A program made the translations under genes and the position numbers. Positions 20,184 to 27,680 of a DNA stretch of 64,000 bases are shown here, piece after piece. Each line of letters begins with the position of its first letter. Position 1 is the first letter of the stretch. The notes under the pieces were generated by a model, which did no database searches, was not told the DNA's origin, and saw only the letters and a program-made list of their open reading frames with translations. This stretch comes from Zoogloea sp. 1C4 (lineage in GTDB: Bacteria; Pseudomonadota; Gammaproteobacteria; Burkholderiales; Rhodocyclaceae): positions 62,001 through 126,000 of the forward strand of contig NZ_SSXU01000009.1 in the NCBI RefSeq assembly GCF_009469605.1, read 5' to 3'.

Positions 20184-21694
20184 GGGAATTGCCGAGTGGG
20201 TGGTGTCAGACGACATTGGATTCAGTTGTCGACGTCTTGGATTTCGAGCGCGAACCCATCAACTCATCCGAACGAGAGAGTCGCGTTAGCGGCAAATCTG
20301 AGCGCGACCTCTACCCGTATTACGGTGCAACCGGCCAAGTTGGGCTCATTGATTCTTACAGATCAGAGGGCCAGCGAGTGCTACTCGGTGAAGATGCGGC
20401 ACCGTTTCTTGACCCGGTGAAAGACAAGGCCTACCTAGCGAACGGGCGCTTCTGGGTCAACAACCACGCCCATGTTCTTGCCGGAGCGGGCGGCTTAATT
20501 GACAACCGGTTTCTTTGCCACCAACTCAATGTCGTCGACTATCGCCCGTTCGTTACGGGCTCAACTCGATTGAAGCTCACGAGCGCAGCTATGCGGCAAT
20601 TGCCTTTGTTCGTTGCCCCAGTCGGCGAACAAACCCGTATCGTCGCTAAACTCGAAGAACTGTTATCCGACCTCGACGCCGGCGTGGCCGAGCTCAAGGC
20701 GGCGCAGAAGAAACTCGCGCAGTACCGTCAATCCCTGCTGAAAGCCGCCGTGTCCGGCGACCTCACCGCCGAATGGCGTCAGCGGAATCGCCCCACTGAG
20801 ACCGGCGCGCAGCTGCTGGAGCGCATCCTCGCCGAGCGCCGCGCCCGCTGGGAAGCCGGGCAGCTCGCGAAGTTCGAGGCGCAAGGCAAGACCCCGCCAA
20901 AGGATTGGCAGAAGAAATACCCCGAGCCGGTGCAGTCGGATACCGCTGAGCTGCCGGAATTGCCGGAGGGGTGGGCGTGGGCGCGAATTGAGCAAATGGG
21001 AGCGGTGCAGCTTGGTCGCCAGAGGGCTCCACAGTTTCATACCGGCCCAAATATGGTGCCTTATCTGCGAGTGGCGAACGTCTTTGAGGAGCGTATCGAT
21101 GTCTCGGATGTTATGGAGATGCACTTTTCCGAGGAGGACGAAGCAGCATTCAAGCTTGCTGCCGGAGATGTCTTGCTGAATGAAGGGCAAAGTCTGGAGT
21201 GGGTCGGGCGTCCTGCCATCTTCCGCGGCGAGCTTCCACGAGCATGCTTCACAAACACACTGGTTCGATTCCGAGCGGAGAGCGGTGTATTGGCCGAGTA
21301 CGCGCTTGCTGTTTTCTTGCATTACATGCACTCGGGCAAGTTCCGCAAGATTGCCAAGATCACGACAAATATTGCGCATCTGGGTGCTGGCCGATTTGGC
21401 ACGTTGGAGTTTCCCTTGCCGTCAGTCGAAGAGCAGTTGGAGATCGTCCGTGTATTACGGGAATTGACAGATGAGGCTCAACGGCAGGGGGCTGCGATAG
21501 CGCTCGCCCTAAAGCAATCCTCCACCCAACTCCAGAACATCCTCCGCGCTGCCTTCTCCGGCCAGCTTGTGCCGCAGGACCCCAACGACGAACCCGCCAG
21601 CGCGCTGCTCGAACGCATCCGCGACCAGCGGGGCGCACAAGCCGGTGCGAAGAAACCCCGCGGACGCAAGGCGAAAGAAACCTCCCATGCGTGA
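20180..21694 (+). CDS. hsdS: Type I restriction-modification specificity subunit S
   Basis: A 504-aa HsdS, the DNA-recognition subunit used by both methylase and nuclease. Two target-recognition domains are visible. TRD1 covers about residues 1-160 (YYGATGQVGLIDSY to LPLFVAPVGEQTRIV), followed by a helical spacer (KLEELLSDLDAGVAELKAAQKKLAQYRQSLLKAAVSG). TRD2 covers about 255-430 and the second spacer ends in SFSGQLV-type sequence (LRAAFSGQLVPQD). It starts with GTG in the hsdR stop (GTGA). TRD1 has markedly lower GC and more varied codons than the flanks, the usual sign of TRD exchange. Confidence 0.92.
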   Translation: MRELPSGWCQTTLDSVVDVLDFEREPINSSERESRVSGKSERDLYPYYGATGQVGLIDSYRSEGQRVLLGEDAAPFLDPVKDKAYLANGRFWVNNHAHVLAGAGGLIDNRFLCHQLNVVDYRPFVTGSTRLKLTSAAMRQLPLFVAPVGEQTRIVAKLEELLSDLDAGVAELKAAQKKLAQYRQSLLKAAVSGDLTAEWRQRNRPTETGAQLLERILAERRARWEAGQLAKFEAQGKTPPKDWQKKYPEPVQSDTAELPELPEGWAWARIEQMGAVQLGRQRAPQFHTGPNMVPYLRVANVFEERIDVSDVMEMHFSEEDEAAFKLAAGDVLLNEGQSLEWVGRPAIFRGELPRACFTNTLVRFRAESGVLAEYALAVFLHYMHSGKFRKIAKITTNIAHLGAGRFGTLEFPLPSVEEQLEIVRVLRELTDEAQRQGAAIALALKQSSTQLQNILRAAFSGQLVPQDPNDEPASALLERIRDQRGAQAGAKKPRGRKAKETSHA

Positions 21695-23144
21695 CGAACA
21701 GTATTGGGCCAGCCTGGCTCACGAACTGTGTTCCCTGCCACGCGAAACGGGCTGGCTGGAGTTCAAGCACAACAATGCGGAGCCGCAGGAGATAGGCGAG
21801 TACATCTCGGCGCTGGCCAACACCGCGGCATTGGAGGGCAAGGCCCATGCCTATCTGCTCTGGGGCGTGGATGATGCGACGCATCAGGCGATCGGCACGA
21901 CTTTCGACCCTGCTTGCAAACGTATCGGCAACGAAGAACTGGAGAGCTGGCTGCTGCGTCAGCTGGCCCCGAAAATTGGCTTTCACTTTGTCCGGCTGGA
22001 ACTGGATGGATTGCCGTTGGTGCTGCTGGAGATTGATTGCGCGTACCGACACCCCGTGCAGTTCGGCGGGGCCGAGTTCATCCGCATCGGTTCCTACAAG
22101 AAGCGCCTGAAAGACTTCCAGGAAAAAGAACGTGAGCTCTGGCGCGTGCTCGATGCCACGCCCTTCGAGCGCTTGCCGGCCGTCGAAAAGCTGAGCGCGG
22201 ATGAGGTGCTGAAGCGGCTGGATTACCCGGGCTACTTTGACCTGATTGACCGCCCCTTGCCTGATGGCCGGGCTGCCATTCTGGATGCCCTTGCCGCCGA
22301 CCGGTTGATCGAGCCCGCTGGTGGTGGCTACTGGAATGTGATGAATCTCGGCGCAATCCTGCTGGCCAAGCAGTTGTCGGATTTCGGGCGACTTCAGCGC
22401 AAGGCCGTGCGTGTGATTGTTTACAAGGGTAAAGGCCGCGTGGAGACCTTGCGGGAGCAGACGGGCACCAAAGGCTATGCGGCTGGATTCGAGGGGCTGA
22501 TCGGCTTCATCAATGGACTTCTTCCGGTCAATGAGGTGATCGGGCAAGCGCTACGCAAGGCGGTTCCGGTGTATCCGGAGCTGGCAATTCGGGAGCTGGT
22601 TGCCAATGCACTGATCCATCAGGATTTCTCCATCACTGGCAGCGGTCCCATGGTGGAGATCTTTGATGACCGGATGGAGATCACCAACCCGGGCCTGCCT
22701 CTGGTGGACACCGCCCGGATGCTGGATAGTCCGCCGCGCTCCCGCAATGAGGCACTGGCTTCGCTGATGCGGCGCATGGGCATCTGTGAAGAGCGTGGCA
22801 GCGGTGTGGACAAGGTGGTGTCCCAGGCGGAGTTTTACCAGCTGCCTGCACCGGCCTTCGAAGTGGTGGGCGACTCGACCCGCAGCACCTTGTTCGCACC
22901 TCGCAGCCTGACGCAGATGGATCAGGCGGATCGTGTCCGCGCCGTGTATCTGCACGCCTGCCTGCGATATGTGCAGCGGGAATTCATGACCAATAGCTCC
23001 CTGCGGGAACGCTTCGGCATCGATACGAAGAACAGCGCCACCGCCTCTCGCCTCATCAAGGAGGCTTTAGGTGCGGGAATGGTCCGTCTGCACGACCCCG
23101 ACGCGGCTCCCAAGCTTAGGCGTTACGTGCCGAGTTGGGCGTGA
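21687..23144 (+). CDS. AlbA_2 (Schlafen-like) ATP-binding protein within the type I operon
   Basis: A 485-aa protein. The N-terminal AlbA_2 domain (TGWLEFKHNNAEPQEIGEYISALANTAA, then YLLWGVDD) is the bacterial domain related to Schlafen and often labelled RecG-like. The middle/C-terminal part has a histidine-kinase-like ATPase fold (ELVANALIHQDFS, then EITNPG and RMGICEERGSGVDKV). A winged-helix region ends the protein. It overlaps hsdS by 8 bp and lies between hsdS and hsdM, so it is expressed with the modification genes. Such genes recur in type I loci but their role is not settled; a regulator or accessory defence factor is possible. Confidence 0.85.
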   Translation: MRDEQYWASLAHELCSLPRETGWLEFKHNNAEPQEIGEYISALANTAALEGKAHAYLLWGVDDATHQAIGTTFDPACKRIGNEELESWLLRQLAPKIGFHFVRLELDGLPLVLLEIDCAYRHPVQFGGAEFIRIGSYKKRLKDFQEKERELWRVLDATPFERLPAVEKLSADEVLKRLDYPGYFDLIDRPLPDGRAAILDALAADRLIEPAGGGYWNVMNLGAILLAKQLSDFGRLQRKAVRVIVYKGKGRVETLREQTGTKGYAAGFEGLIGFINGLLPVNEVIGQALRKAVPVYPELAIRELVANALIHQDFSITGSGPMVEIFDDRMEITNPGLPLVDTARMLDSPPRSRNEALASLMRRMGICEERGSGVDKVVSQAEFYQLPAPAFEVVGDSTRSTLFAPRSLTQMDQADRVRAVYLHACLRYVQREFMTNSSLRERFGIDTKNSATASRLIKEALGAGMVRLHDPDAAPKLRRYVPSWA

Positions 23145-23147
23145 TTT

Positions 23148-23251
23148 ACTTGATGGGTACTTGACGGAACGCCCGGCACTTGTCGTCCGAGAAAATAAAC
23201 CCATTAAAAAACAAAGCGGTGCGAAGAGAACGCTACTTGATGGGTATTTGA
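23148..23251 (+). repeat. Pair of 17-bp direct repeats in the hsdM leader
   Basis: ACTTGATGGGTAyTTGA occurs at 23148-23164 and 23235-23251, 87 bp apart, in the 132-bp gap between the AlbA_2 gene and hsdM. The gap is also AT-richer than the genes around it. The repeats could bind a regulator or be a duplication scar; nothing else in the gap is recognisable. Confidence 0.5.
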
Positions 23252-23276
23252 TGCCCGCCGCCACGGAACGCTGAAG

Positions 23277-24800
23277 ATGAACACCTCCTCCCTCATCCAG
23301 AAAGTCTGGAACTTCTGCCACACCCTGCGCGACGACGGGGTGGGCTATGGCGACTATCTGGAGCAGCTCACCTACCTGCTGTTCCTCAAGCTCGCCCATG
23401 AATACGCGCAGGAACCCTACAAGCGCGACACCCGCATCCCCGCGGGCTACGACTGGGCGAGCCTGCGCGGCAAGACCGGCGAGCCGCTGGAGGCCCACTA
23501 TCTGGCGATCCTGCACAAGCTGGGCTCGGAGTCGGGCATGCTGGGTGCGATCTTCTTCAAGGCTCAGAACAAGATCCAGGACCCGGCCAAGCTCGCACGC
23601 CTGGTGCAGATGATCGATGCCGAAAACTGGATAGGGCTGGATGCCGACACCAAGGGCGACCTCTACGAGGGCCTGCTGCAGAAGAACGCGGAAGACACCA
23701 AGAGCGGCGCCGGGCAGTACTTCACGCCCCGGGCGATCATCCAGGCGATGGTGGCCTGCGTCCGCCCCCAGCCGGAAAAGACCATTGCCGACCCGGCCTG
23801 CGGCACGGGTGGGTTCTTCCTGACGGCCAACGAGTGGCTGTCGGGTTCCGGGCAGTGGTTGAAGGATCACGCCGAGTGGCTGCGCCGGGACCTGCTGAAG
23901 CTCAACCCAAGGCAGGCGCGCTTCCTGCGTGACAAGACCTTCCACGGTAACGAGATCGTGCCCAACACGCGCCGCCTGTGCCTGATGAACCTGTTTCTGC
24001 ACAACATCGGTGAACTGGACGGTGAACCTTCGGTGGAGCGCGCGGATGCGCTGATCGCCGAGCCGAAGATCAGGGTGGATTACGTGCTGGCAAACCCGCC
24101 CTTCGGCAAGAAGAGCAGCATGACCATCACCAACGAGGAGGGCGAGGAAGATCGCGATGCGCTCACCTATGAGCGGCAGGACTTCTGGCAGACCACGTCC
24201 AACAAGCAGCTCAACTTTCTGCAGCACATCGTCAGCATGCTCAAGGTGGATGGCAAGGCCGCGGTGGTGTTGCCTGACAACGTGCTCTTCGAAGGCGGCG
24301 CCGGCGAGAAGATCCGCCGCAAGCTGCTGGAGAACTGCGATGTGCACACCATTCTGCGGCTGCCTACCGGCATCTTCTACGCCCAGGGCGTGAAGGCCAA
24401 CGTGGTGTTCTTCGACAACGCGCCAAAGGATGGGCGGGTGCATACGAAAGGTGTGTGGTTCTACGACCTGCGCACGAACAAGCACTTCACCCTCAAGACC
24501 CGCCAGTTGAGGCTCGACGACCTGAAGGATTTCGTTGTCTGCTACAACCCCGAAAACCGGCATGCGCGCAAGGAAACCGAGCGCTTCAAGTTCTTTACCT
24601 ACGACGAACTGATCGCCCGCGATAAGGCGAGCCTGGACATCTTCTGGCTGAAGGATGACAGCCTGGAAAACCTGGACGACCTGCCACCTCCGGATGTGTT
24701 GCAGCAGGAGATCATCGAGCACCTGGAGGCTGCGCTGGCTGCATTTCGTGATGTGGCATCCGGGCTACCTGGCTTTACGCGGACTGACGGCGGGAAGTGA
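23277..24800 (+). CDS. hsdM: Type I restriction-modification methyltransferase subunit M
   Basis: A 507-aa N6-adenine methyltransferase. An N-terminal HsdM_N helical domain (LIQKVWNFCHTLRDDGVGYGDYLEQLTYLLFLK) precedes the SAM-binding motif I (ADPACGTGGFFL) and the catalytic motif IV (VLANPPFGKK). GQYFTPR, typical of the family, precedes motif I. The protein is full length with no visible lesion. With intact hsdS it should methylate host DNA even though hsdR is broken. It is separated from the AlbA_2 gene by 132 bp holding a direct repeat, so it may have its own promoter. A terminator follows at 24887. Confidence 0.94.
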   Translation: MNTSSLIQKVWNFCHTLRDDGVGYGDYLEQLTYLLFLKLAHEYAQEPYKRDTRIPAGYDWASLRGKTGEPLEAHYLAILHKLGSESGMLGAIFFKAQNKIQDPAKLARLVQMIDAENWIGLDADTKGDLYEGLLQKNAEDTKSGAGQYFTPRAIIQAMVACVRPQPEKTIADPACGTGGFFLTANEWLSGSGQWLKDHAEWLRRDLLKLNPRQARFLRDKTFHGNEIVPNTRRLCLMNLFLHNIGELDGEPSVERADALIAEPKIRVDYVLANPPFGKKSSMTITNEEGEEDRDALTYERQDFWQTTSNKQLNFLQHIVSMLKVDGKAAVVLPDNVLFEGGAGEKIRRKLLENCDVHTILRLPTGIFYAQGVKANVVFFDNAPKDGRVHTKGVWFYDLRTNKHFTLKTRQLRLDDLKDFVVCYNPENRHARKETERFKFFTYDELIARDKASLDIFWLKDDSLENLDDLPPPDVLQQEIIEHLEAALAAFRDVASGLPGFTRTDGGK

Positions 24801-24886
24801 ATACTGTGGTGCGCCAGCGATCGGTCTTGATGTGACCTGACCGAGCCCTACCCACCTCCGACCAGGAATCGACCAGACAGCAAAAG

Positions 24887-24914
24887 GCCAACCTCTTCAG
24901 GTTGGCTTTTTGCT
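24887..24914 (+). terminator. Bidirectional terminator after hsdM / tRNA-Gly terminator copy 2
   Basis: GCCAACCTcttcAGGTTGGC is a perfect 8-bp stem with a 4-base loop followed by TTTTTG on the plus strand, and CCTTTTG on the minus strand. It ends the hsdM transcript. In the other direction it is the terminator that would follow a minus-strand tRNA-Gly, as in the copy at 15174-15192. Confidence 0.75.
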
Positions 24915-24955
24915 TGCAGATCAATGACCTGCCGGAATCCGATGTGGAGCGGGCG
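24888..24955 (-). repeat. Direct repeat copy 2 of the tRNA-Gly 3' flank
   Basis: This is the partner of 15174-15242: same terminator, the same spacer (TTGCAGATCAAYGACCTGCC) and the same CCA end, with four substitutions and one indel. The two copies are 9.7 kb apart and enclose the toxin-antitoxin and restriction genes. The differences suggest that one copy was imported with an element from another host rather than duplicated in place. Confidence 0.7.
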
Positions 24956-24962
24956 ATGGGAA
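24945..24962 (-). other. Attachment site of the ICE (18-bp tRNA-Gly 3' end)
   Basis: On the minus strand these bases read TTCCCATCGCCCGCTCCA: the T-arm end, acceptor strand, discriminator T and CCA of a bacterial tRNA-Gly. PAGI-2/ICEclc-type elements integrate into the 3' end of tRNA-Gly and leave such a copy at the end far from the integrase. The rest of the tRNA is absent here, so this is the att copy, not the gene. It marks the left end of the ICE whose core begins near 45.7 kb. Confidence 0.72.
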
Positions 24963-25210
24963 CAGCACCCGGTCGCTAACTCGTTTATTACGAACGTTTT
25001 TTCCGATCCAAGCGTCACGGAATGGACTCGATTGTGGACTCAAGTCTTCGGCCTGGTCAACGCAGGCCGTTGCGGGTGATCCAAAGCGAGCCAAGCACAT
25101 CCATCAACAGCCAGAGCATCGGATTTCATACCGAAGTCTATCTGTCCACTGGCACATCACGCCACAGGCCGCTACGGACAGGTGAGCTGCGTCCTCAAAG
25201 GATTGACTCA
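24963..25210. other. ICE end, non-coding
   Basis: No coding frame is supported. An AT-rich stretch at 24980-25010 contains the dyad CGTTtattacgAACG and, on the minus strand, a possible promoter pointing out of the element (CTTGGA, 16 bp, TAATAA). In ICEclc an outward promoter next to att drives the integrase after circularisation. The similarity here is only positional. Confidence 0.3.
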
Positions 25211-26107
25211 TCATCGACAGGCGCGGTCCCGCCCGCCTTTCGCCCGCTCGATGAACCGCTTCATGGGCTCCGAGGGTTCGCCCCGGCGGCGCAGCAGGTA
25301 GGTAGAGAGCACCGGTGGGCTGCCGGCCAAGGGACGAATGGAGATGTCCGGGCGCTGTAGCGTCTGCACCTGCGAGGCGATGGCGAAGCCGATGCCGTAG
25401 CCGGCACCGACCAGGGTCAGCATCACGCCCAGGCTGGTCACTTCATCGACCAGCTTGAGCGGCGTGCCTGCGTCCTGCAGCAGCGCTTGAATCTGATGGC
25501 GGCAGCCCGATCCCGATTCGGGATGGCACAGAACCAGCGGGAACTTCAGGGCTTCGGCCAGCGGCACCTGCACGTGTGCCAGCAAGGGGTGGCGTGCGGG
25601 CACGATCACCGACAGCGGATCGGTCCACACCGGCTCGGCGACGAGGCCATCATGTACCGCGTTTGACAACGCAAAGCCGATGTCCAGCAGATCGTCGTGC
25701 AGCGTCTTGAGCTGCTGCGCGAACGGCAGCTCGAAGACGCGAATCTCCATCTCGGGCTCCTCCTCGCGGCTGCGTGCCAGCAAGGTGGCGATGCGGGGCT
25801 GCGCCAGGCCGTCGCAGATCGCGATGCGCAGATGGCCCTGGTAGCCCTGTGCCGCCGCCTTGGCACTCTTGACTGCCTGCTCCACGGTGGCCATCACGCG
25901 TCGGCATTCGCCTAGGAACACCTGGCCGGCCCAGGTCAGCCGCGTCAGGCGGGTGCTGCGGTCGAACAACTGCACGCCAAGCTGGCTTTCCAGGTCGCGC
26001 ATTGCTCGCGATACGGGAGATTGCTCGATCCCGAGACGCTCGGCCGCGCGGGCGAGATGCAGCTCTTCCGCGACTGCAACGAAATAGCGTAGCAATCTAG
26101 GCTCCAA
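25211..26107 (-). CDS. LysR-family transcriptional regulator
   Basis: A 298-aa LysR regulator. Its N-terminal winged helix reads LLRYFVAVAEELHLARAAERLGIEQSPVSRAMRDLE, and a periplasmic-binding-like effector domain follows (LRIAICDGLAQPRI, then LPFAQQLKTLHDDLLDIGFA). I chose the TTG at 26107 because GGGAGG stands five bases upstream and the protein then begins like its relatives; an ATG at 26176 would add 23 unusual residues. It is closely related to the LysR at 44230 and to the remnant at 43330, the other regulators of this element. Its target is not evident; the pha operon is adjacent on the same strand. Confidence 0.88.
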   Translation of the reverse strand: MEPRLLRYFVAVAEELHLARAAERLGIEQSPVSRAMRDLESQLGVQLFDRSTRLTRLTWAGQVFLGECRRVMATVEQAVKSAKAAAQGYQGHLRIAICDGLAQPRIATLLARSREEEPEMEIRVFELPFAQQLKTLHDDLLDIGFALSNAVHDGLVAEPVWTDPLSVIVPARHPLLAHVQVPLAEALKFPLVLCHPESGSGCRHQIQALLQDAGTPLKLVDEVTSLGVMLTLVGAGYGIGFAIASQVQTLQRPDISIRPLAGSPPVLSTYLLRRRGEPSEPMKRFIERAKGGRDRACR

Positions 26108-26371
26108 GGCAGCCTCCCATCGGCCCTTTCCACCAGGTCTTGGTACGAGCCAGCCACCAAGCGATGGGGATGTCAATCAGGATCAGGGTGACGACGCCTG
26201 CTAAACGTGCGGTCAACCGGAGGACTTGCAGATCACTATCCGTCAGCACGCAAACACCCTCGTGTCAATGCGCATGCTTCGTGTCCGAGCACCCGAGTGT
26301 GTAAAGGATGCTCTTCGGTGAACTGCCCAAGCGAATGGTCCAGACTTTCATGCCGCAGGCCCCTCGACTAC

Positions 26372-27118
26372 TCAATACATATGCTGGCCGCCGTTCATCG
26401 CCACGTTGCTGCCGGTCATAAAGGCGGCGGCTTCGCTGGCGATGAAGGCGACAAGTGCCGCAATCTCGTCCGGCTGGCCCAGACGGCCAACCGGAATCGC
26501 ATCGATGATCTTCTGGCGCATGTCCTCCCGCACCGCCATCACCATCTCGGTGGCCAGATAACCCGGCGACACGGTGTTGACCGTCACACCCTTGCGCGCG
26601 ACCTCCTGCGCCAGCGCCTTCGTGAACCCGTGCACGCCGGCTTTGGCCGCCGAATAATTGGTCTGCCCGAACTGGCCCTTGCTGCCGTTGATCGACGAGA
26701 TGTTGACGATGCGACCCCAGCCGCGCTCGACCATCGGATCAATGAACGGCTTGGTGACGTTGAACATGGAGTCCAGGTTGGTGTGCAGTACGGCATCCCA
26801 ACCGGCCTTGTCGAGCTTGCGCAGCGTTGCATCGCGGGTGATGCCGGCGTTGTTCACCAGGATGTCGATCCGATGACCGTCGGCGTGGATGCGCCGCGCC
26901 AGTTCCTGCGTTGATTCGTAGTCGGATACATCCACCCAGTAGGCAGCAAAGGTGTAGCCCTGTGTCGCTTGCGCTTGCTGCCACTGGCCAATCGTGGTGT
27001 TGCCGGGGGTATGCGTGACGATCACGCGGTGGCCGGCATCGTGCAGGGCACGGGCGATCGCAGCGCCCAACCCCCGGTTGCCTCCCGTCACCAGCGCCGT
27101 CCGTTGCGTCGTATTCAT
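26372..27118 (-). CDS. phaB: Acetoacetyl-CoA reductase
   Basis: A 248-aa short-chain dehydrogenase. NADPH-binding TGGNRGLGAAIARAL is at residues 11-25, NNAGITRD in the middle, and the Ser-Tyr-Lys catalytic set is in NISSINGSKGQFGQTNYSAAKAG. The C-terminus TGSNVAMNGGQHMY is characteristic of PhaB enzymes. It reduces acetoacetyl-CoA to (R)-3-hydroxybutyryl-CoA, the monomer for the polymerase encoded upstream. It follows the phasin gene by 10 bp as the last gene of phaC-phasin-phaB. phaA (thiolase) is not in the window, so that step must come from elsewhere. Confidence 0.93.
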   Translation of the reverse strand: MNTTQRTALVTGGNRGLGAAIARALHDAGHRVIVTHTPGNTTIGQWQQAQATQGYTFAAYWVDVSDYESTQELARRIHADGHRIDILVNNAGITRDATLRKLDKAGWDAVLHTNLDSMFNVTKPFIDPMVERGWGRIVNISSINGSKGQFGQTNYSAAKAGVHGFTKALAQEVARKGVTVNTVSPGYLATEMVMAVREDMRQKIIDAIPVGRLGQPDEIAALVAFIASEAAAFMTGSNVAMNGGQHMY

Positions 27119-27128
27119 TGCCGTCCCC

Positions 27129-27572
27129 TCATTTCTTGGTCTTGCCCTGGGGTACGGCGCTTGGGGCGGTCCAGGGCTGCGTCCAGCGCTGGCAAAGCTG
27201 CGTGAAAGAGGCTGCGTCGCCACTCGCGCCGAATGCCTCGGAGACAGACTCCTGCCAAGTCGTGAGCGCCTGGCGCAGTCCATTGGCAAAGGCCGTCTGG
27301 CTCTTGGCTGCTACTTGCCCGACCGCTTGGGCATCGCCCATGCGGCCTTGGCACAGACGCCAGAACACCTCGGACGGCAAGGTCGCGAGCGCTTGCCAGT
27401 CGGCCGCCTGTTGGAGGCCCTGGATGCGCGAGGTGGTCTCCAGCACGCTGCCAGCGCTGAGCTGTTGCATGACTTCGAGCCAGTGATGGCTGCTCTCCTG
27501 CAGCAAGCGCGTGATCTGCAGTTGCAGCTCGGCATTGGCTTTGTAGAGATGGATTGGCAGTTCGTTGCTCAT
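27129..27572 (-). CDS. Phasin family protein
   Basis: A 147-aa helical protein of the phasin type, which coats polyhydroxyalkanoate granules. It has amphipathic helices (LYKANAELQLQITRLLQESSHHWLEVMQQL), the Gln/Ala-rich middle AADWQALATLPSEVFWRL and a Lys-ending tail. Its place between phaC and phaB in one operon supports the assignment. Phasins are weakly conserved, so the subfamily is not named. Confidence 0.85.
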   Translation of the reverse strand: MSNELPIHLYKANAELQLQITRLLQESSHHWLEVMQQLSAGSVLETTSRIQGLQQAADWQALATLPSEVFWRLCQGRMGDAQAVGQVAAKSQTAFANGLRQALTTWQESVSEAFGASGDAASFTQLCQRWTQPWTAPSAVPQGKTKK

Positions 27573-27680
27573 TGCAGTGCCCTTCGGTCATGGTGGGCCC
27601 CCTTCGGGGCGGGTGTAGGCCATCCCTAGCGATGTCCCTGTTGAAATGGTCTTGTCTTGTCTCGGCTTCGGCGCGTCGTA

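Noticed and set aside
17124-20216. A 1030-codon open frame antisense to hsdR
   Set aside because: It is the mirror of a clear HsdR coding sequence in GC-rich DNA. It has no family features and a composition (His, Gly, Gln, Val) typical of antisense frames.
24888-24962. A complete tRNA-Gly gene
   Set aside because: Only the last 18 bases of the tRNA are present. Upstream bases on the minus strand do not form the anticodon or D arms.
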